Below are positions 60,440 to 64,000 of a stretch of DNA of 64,000 bases, in pieces. Each line of letters opens with the position of its first letter. The stretch's first letter is position 1. A model generated the notes under the pieces. That model did not search any database, had not been told where the DNA came from, and saw nothing but the letters and a program-made list of their open reading frames with translations. Both the position numbers and the translations under genes were made by a program. Source of the DNA: Cecembia lonarensis LW9 (lineage in GTDB: Bacteria > Bacteroidota > Bacteroidia > Cytophagales > Cyclobacteriaceae); assembly GCF_000298295.1 (NCBI RefSeq), contig NZ_AMGM01000012.1, positions 17,158 to 81,157 on the forward strand, read 5' to 3'.

Positions 60440-62206
60440 TTATTTTTTCCCGCCTTCCATCTTCTCTTTCAACTCCGCCAAAGCATCGATATCACCTAAA
60501 GTGGATTTCTCTGCAGGGGTAGCATCAGCAGCAGGCGCAGCTTTCTTCGCCTTTTTAGGCGCAGCAGCAGGCTTGGCTTCTTCTTTGAAAGTAGCAGTGT
60601 GGGAAAGAACGATTCTCTTATCGTCTTTAGAGAATTCGGTCACTTTGAAGTCCAAAGCTTCACCAACTTCTACCTGAGAACCGTCTTCTTTTTCCAAGTT
60701 TTTAGAGGTAGCGAATCCTTCCAATCCGTAAGGAAGTTCAAGAACAGCACCTTTGTCATTCTTGGAGTTTACAGTACACTTATGTACGGAACCTACAGGG
60801 AATACTGATTCAAAAGTATCCCAAGGGTTTTCTTCCAATTGCTTATGACCAAGAGCCAATCTTCTGTTTTCAACATCCAATTCCAAAACAGCTACTTCCA
60901 ACTCATCACCTACTTTCACAAACTCAGATGGGTGCTTGATTTTCTTGGTCCAGGAAAGGTCAGATACGTGTACCAATCCATCGATACCTTCTTCCAATTC
61001 AAGGAAAAGGCCGAAGTTGGTCAGGTTTCTTACCACACCTGTGTGCTTGGTACCTACAGCATATTTGGTCACCATGTCACCTTTGGTCCATGGATCTTCA
61101 GTCAATTGCTTGATGCCCAAAGACATTTTTCTTTCGTCTTTGTCCAAAGTCAATACTACCGCTTCGATTTCATCACCCACTTTCACAAAATCAGCAGGGT
61201 TTCTCAAGTGCTGAGACCAGCTCATTTCAGATACGTGGATCAAACCTTCAACGCCGGCAGCCAATTCCAGGAATGCACCGTAGTCAGCGACATTGACAAT
61301 TTTACCTTTAACTCTGGAACCAACTTCCAACTCAGCAGAAAGCGCATCCCAAGGATGAGCAGTCAACTGCTTCATGCCCAAAGAAATTCTCTTCTTGTCA
61401 TCATCGAAGTCAAGAACCACCACCTGAACTTTGTCGTCCAAGTTGAGGACTTCTTCCGGATGGTTGATTCTTCCCCAAGAAATATCGGTAATGTGCAATA
61501 GACCATCTACACCTCCCAAATCGATGAATACACCGAAGTTGGTCATGTTTTTGATCACACCCTCCAATACCTGACCTTTCTCCAGGTTATTCAAGATCTC
61601 TGCTTTTTGCTTCTCAAGATCTTTCTCGATCAACACTTTGTGAGAAACAACTACGTTATCATTGGTGTGGTTGATTTTAACCACTTTAACTTCCATTTTC
61701 TTACCTACGTAGACATCAAAGTCTCTGATAGGCTTTACATCAATCTGGGAACCCGGCAAGAAGGCCTCAACACCGTAGATATCTACGATCAAACCACCTT
61801 TGGTTCTTCTTTTTACAAGACCTTCGATGACACTGTCATTGGCCAAGGCATCTTCGATATCCTGCCAAGCACGTACCATTCTGGCTTTCTTTCTGGATAA
61901 TACCAATTGACCCAATGAATTCTCCTGCTCTTCGATGAAAACTTCAACTTCATCACCGATTTTAAGATCAGGAACATCACGGAATTCGGAAGCAGGTACC
62001 AATCCGTCAGATTTGAAGCCGATATTGATAATGATATCCTTGTCATTGATACCCACTACAGTACCTTTGATCACCTCTTTTTCAGTGATTTCATTCAAGG
62101 TACCTTCGTAAAGAGCCTCCATTTCGGCTCTTTTTTCTTTGGAATAACCTTCACCAAATCCTTTGGTGTCGAAATCGTCCCAGTTAAACTCTTTTTGATT
62201 AGACAT
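60440..62206 (-). CDS. rpsA: 30S ribosomal protein S1
   Basis: The 588-residue protein has six S1 (OB-fold) repeats, each opening with a V-x-G-x-V type strand: IKGTVVGINDKD, IEGLVKRRTKGG, LEGVIKNMTNFG, VKGKIVNVADYG, HTGVVRNLTNFG and HKCTVNSKNDKG. They lie at about 43, 124, 208, 293, 379 and 464. A C-terminal Ala/Lys/Pro-rich tail (about 545-588) follows, as in many Bacteroidota S1 proteins. S1 brings mRNA to the ribosome, which matters in a phylum with few Shine-Dalgarno sequences. The leader is structured and may allow autoregulation. Confidence 0.97.
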   Translation of the reverse strand: MSNQKEFNWDDFDTKGFGEGYSKEKRAEMEALYEGTLNEITEKEVIKGTVVGINDKDIIINIGFKSDGLVPASEFRDVPDLKIGDEVEVFIEEQENSLGQLVLSRKKARMVRAWQDIEDALANDSVIEGLVKRRTKGGLIVDIYGVEAFLPGSQIDVKPIRDFDVYVGKKMEVKVVKINHTNDNVVVSHKVLIEKDLEKQKAEILNNLEKGQVLEGVIKNMTNFGVFIDLGGVDGLLHITDISWGRINHPEEVLNLDDKVQVVVLDFDDDKKRISLGMKQLTAHPWDALSAELEVGSRVKGKIVNVADYGAFLELAAGVEGLIHVSEMSWSQHLRNPADFVKVGDEIEAVVLTLDKDERKMSLGIKQLTEDPWTKGDMVTKYAVGTKHTGVVRNLTNFGLFLELEEGIDGLVHVSDLSWTKKIKHPSEFVKVGDELEVAVLELDVENRRLALGHKQLEENPWDTFESVFPVGSVHKCTVNSKNDKGAVLELPYGLEGFATSKNLEKEDGSQVEVGEALDFKVTEFSKDDKRIVLSHTATFKEEAKPAAAPKKAKKAAPAADATPAEKSTLGDIDALAELKEKMEGGKK

Positions 62207-62215
62207 AATAATGAT

Positions 62216-62245
62216 TGACCCTGATTTTCAACAACCCTAGGGTCA
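62216..62245 (-). promoter_or_regulatory. Leader hairpin just before the rpsA start
   Basis: TGACCCT (62216-62222) pairs with AGGGTCA (62239-62245); it ends about 10 bases before the ATG, so it could block ribosome entry. ACCCTAGGGT inside it allows an alternative fold. Confidence 0.45.
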
Positions 62246-62298
62246 TGGGGTTGAGGTTTTTAGTTTTACATCAAGTCTTTGATTAACAATCAAAAACC

Positions 62299-62326
62299 CC
62301 GTTCACCCGAACGGACTGCAAAGGTA
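62299..62326 (-). promoter_or_regulatory. rpsA promoter -7 element and 5'-end hairpin
   Basis: On the minus strand TACCTTTG (62326-62319) matches TAnnTTTG; the predicted transcript start (about 62313) lies at the base of a perfect six-pair hairpin CCGTTC-GGGT-GAACGG (62314-62299). No clear TTTG -33 element is seen. Confidence 0.5.
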
Positions 62327-62424
62327 AGGAATTTTCATAAACCGAGTACCCCGAAGAGAAAAAAAATGAATATATATACGTATAGGGATGGTGCCTTTCA
62401 GAAGGAATTAGCCTACACGCACTC

Positions 62425-63570
62425 TTATTTTGCTAATTCCATTTTTAATAAAACAGGCAATTCCGAATCATCTATTGACGATAAATCTTCTTGGATGTAA
62501 GCCCTGAAATTTGACAATATATCCGCATCTGCTAGTTGAATCAAATCCTTTAGTAAGATGTAAAAATAAACATCATTGCCAAAAGCTGCCAATGGACCAA
62601 CTAATTTCCTCGTAAAATCGTCCGCTAAACTTATTTTTGACTGTTTATTTCTTTTATCGAATACACCAATCCTAAAGTCAACAATCCGATTGCTTGATGG
62701 ACTTTTTTTCCTATTCCACTGAAAAACCAAATGGGATCCTGTCTCTTCAAAAAATCTGCCTAAGAAGTCTAATTCTCCCTTAGAAAGTTCCATGAAAAAA
62801 GAATTGAGCTTGTGTTTTTCAGTTTCTGGCCACATCGGATTTTTACTGGAAAAAGCATACTTTGCTTGTAATTTTTCTTTTGATATTTCCCAAATTATGG
62901 ATGATGCGGGTTCATTATATAATAATTTACCATCAAATCCTTTGGTCAAGTGGCCCGAGATATTTTTTAAACCAATTGCAAAAACATCTTGAGGGAAAGG
63001 AAAAAAATAACCCAAGTTTTTAATCTCAGAGTTGATCAATTGAAAATTGTGATAGGCTTCATTGAAATAGGTAATTGACAATCCGATCTCATTGTCTTTA
63101 TTCAATCCAATCATATCTGCTTGATGATCTAATTTCTTTTTTCCAATGAATCTATTGTCAAAATCAAAAGTGTGCAAAGATTTCTCTTCTTGATTTAAAA
63201 GGATTATAGTCTTGGAATTTTGATCAACCGTGAAATCCGTAATCACTGGCATTTCCTCAGGGCCATTCCCAAATTTGCTGATCCTATTGAGTGGTATTCC
63301 TTTTGAATTGTACCTTATCAGGTTTGTGAACTGCTCATCCAGCACAAAAATAAAATCTTCTGTAACCACTAATCTGTTAATCTGACTCAAAAAATTACCC
63401 TCCAATTGTCTTAAAGGAATAATTTCAGTTACGTTTAAGATATCATGTATTGGTGTCTCCGATTCCACCGAAACCTCAAAGGTGGGTCTCATATTTTCAT
63501 AAGGATCATTTGATTTTTCCGAGCAAGCTGCTAGGACTAGCAAAGCTAAAGCTTTAAAAATGTGTTTCAT
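62425..63570 (-). CDS. Six-bladed beta-propeller lipoprotein
   Basis: A 381-residue lipoprotein (LVLAAC, lipid Cys16). The first blade reads RLVVTEDFIFVLDEQFTNLI in pieces typical of the family (FIFVLDEQ, then IRYNSKGIPL), followed by KFGNGPEEM, the GxGPxE turn of the six-bladed propeller family. It is only distantly related to the pair at 57-60 kb. Such proteins in Bacteroidota are often beside peptide or transport genes; none lies on this side of the window. Confidence 0.82.
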   Translation of the reverse strand: MKHIFKALALLVLAACSEKSNDPYENMRPTFEVSVESETPIHDILNVTEIIPLRQLEGNFLSQINRLVVTEDFIFVLDEQFTNLIRYNSKGIPLNRISKFGNGPEEMPVITDFTVDQNSKTIILLNQEEKSLHTFDFDNRFIGKKKLDHQADMIGLNKDNEIGLSITYFNEAYHNFQLINSEIKNLGYFFPFPQDVFAIGLKNISGHLTKGFDGKLLYNEPASSIIWEISKEKLQAKYAFSSKNPMWPETEKHKLNSFFMELSKGELDFLGRFFEETGSHLVFQWNRKKSPSSNRIVDFRIGVFDKRNKQSKISLADDFTRKLVGPLAAFGNDVYFYILLKDLIQLADADILSNFRAYIQEDLSSIDDSELPVLLKMELAK

Positions 63571-63670
63571 TATTATTGATATTGAATTAAATTGTTTTGA
63601 TCAATCAACTAAAAATACCCCCCCATTTCAAAAACAAATATTTTGTCCAGTTTTTTTGTTGCAAATCCAG

Positions 63671-64000
63671 TGCTATGTTCTCTAATGTGGTTAAAAATTA
63701 CACCACATAGCAGCATAGCTAACATAGCTCAACAGCAGCAAACCTTTATTTTTAAAATCAGGCGGCAGATATAGGGGAACTATGTGTGCTATGTTCTCTA
63801 ATGTGGTTAAAAAAAAACACCACATAGCAGCATAGCTAACATAGCTCAACAGCAGCTAACCTTTATTTTTAAAATCAGGCGGCAGATATAGGGGAACTAT
63901 GTGTCCTATGTTCTTTAATGTGGTTAAAAAAAGCACTACATAGCAGCATAGCAAACATAGCGAAACAGCATCAAACCTTTATTTTTAAAATCAGGCTGTA
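63671..64000. repeat. Tandem repeat, about 117-bp unit, continuing past the window
   Basis: Copies begin at 63671, 63787 and 63904. Each has an internal dyad: CTATGTT with AACATAG, and ATGTGGT with ACCACAT or a close variant. A conserved tail TTATTTTTAAAATCAGGC follows. The third copy has more changes. The 100 bases between the lipoprotein start and the array (63571-63670) hold a run of seven C but no gene. Confidence 0.88.

Noticed and set aside
60839..61501. Open frame of 220 codons on the plus strand within rpsA
   Set aside because: It lies fully antisense to the S1 repeats and has no recognisable domain or start signal; long antisense frames are common opposite repeated S1 codons.

Overview
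The window looks like a chromosomal segment of an aerobic member of the Bacteroidota, most likely order Cytophagales and close to the Cyclobacteriaceae. The reasons are the moderately low G+C, start codons that mostly lack a Shine-Dalgarno sequence, several promoters of the Bacteroidota type (TTTG, 18-19 nt, TAnnTTTG), many lipoproteins of the six-bladed beta-propeller / DUF4221 kind, and a complete alternative complex III plus cytochrome c oxidase super-operon. The assignment is inference; no rRNA gene is present.

Layout. 1-6.7 kb: tail of a 5'-nucleotidase-type phosphatase, dnaA, meaB, a small membrane protein, then hemJ, a SCO copper chaperone and a monohaem lipoprotein, and an aminotransferase IV. 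6.7-13.7 kb (minus strand): a five-gene run of a propeller histidine kinase, a receiver-kinase protein with an altered H-box, an ABC ATPase, a His-rich FtsX-type permease and a DUF3299 protein. 13.8-17.2 kb: sucD, then a scar made of a large palindromic element and a truncated toxin-antitoxin pair, then an ABC-F ATPase gene bracketed by inverted GATATT-rich repeats. 17.4-24.6 kb: an unusual Mrp-type cation/proton antiporter operon with three antiporter-like subunits. 24.6-30.2 kb: an M20 peptidase, a small Cys-rich secreted peptide followed by three lipoproteins, a DUF1080 protein, and a 160-bp tandem repeat. 30.2-37.4 kb (minus): a very large outer-membrane-like protein and an NtrY-like sensor kinase. 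37.4-54.0 kb (minus): the respiratory block actABCDEF-ctaCDAB-two subunit III genes-subunit IV, then SCO, DUF420 and a CAMCR-motif protein. 54.3 kb: tRNA-Cys. 54.5-57.2 kb: a two-gene molybdenum hydroxylase. 57.3-63.6 kb (minus): two paralogous propeller lipoproteins, rpsA with a structured leader, and a third propeller lipoprotein. The window ends inside a 117-bp tandem repeat.

How the genes work together. Alternative complex III (ActA-F) oxidises menaquinol and passes electrons to the A1-type cytochrome oxidase (CtaC, CtaD and the subunit III/IV proteins). CtaA and CtaB make haem A for it, and SCO, DUF420 and perhaps the CAMCR protein help to load copper and assemble it. HemJ near the left end belongs to haem synthesis and has its own SCO protein and cytochrome. 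The Mrp system uses the proton gradient to export sodium. A strong canonical promoter lies in front of actA and a hairpin terminator lies after the subunit IV gene, so the electron-transfer genes can be made as one unit.

The points most worth a second look are the Cys-rich peptide/lipoprotein operon with an internal hairpin terminator, the Mrp variant with a subunit that has lost a key glutamate, the kinase with a His-Gly H-box linked to a putative metal ABC system, the palindromic element next to a broken toxin-antitoxin pair, and the inverted GATATT arrays around the ABC-F gene.
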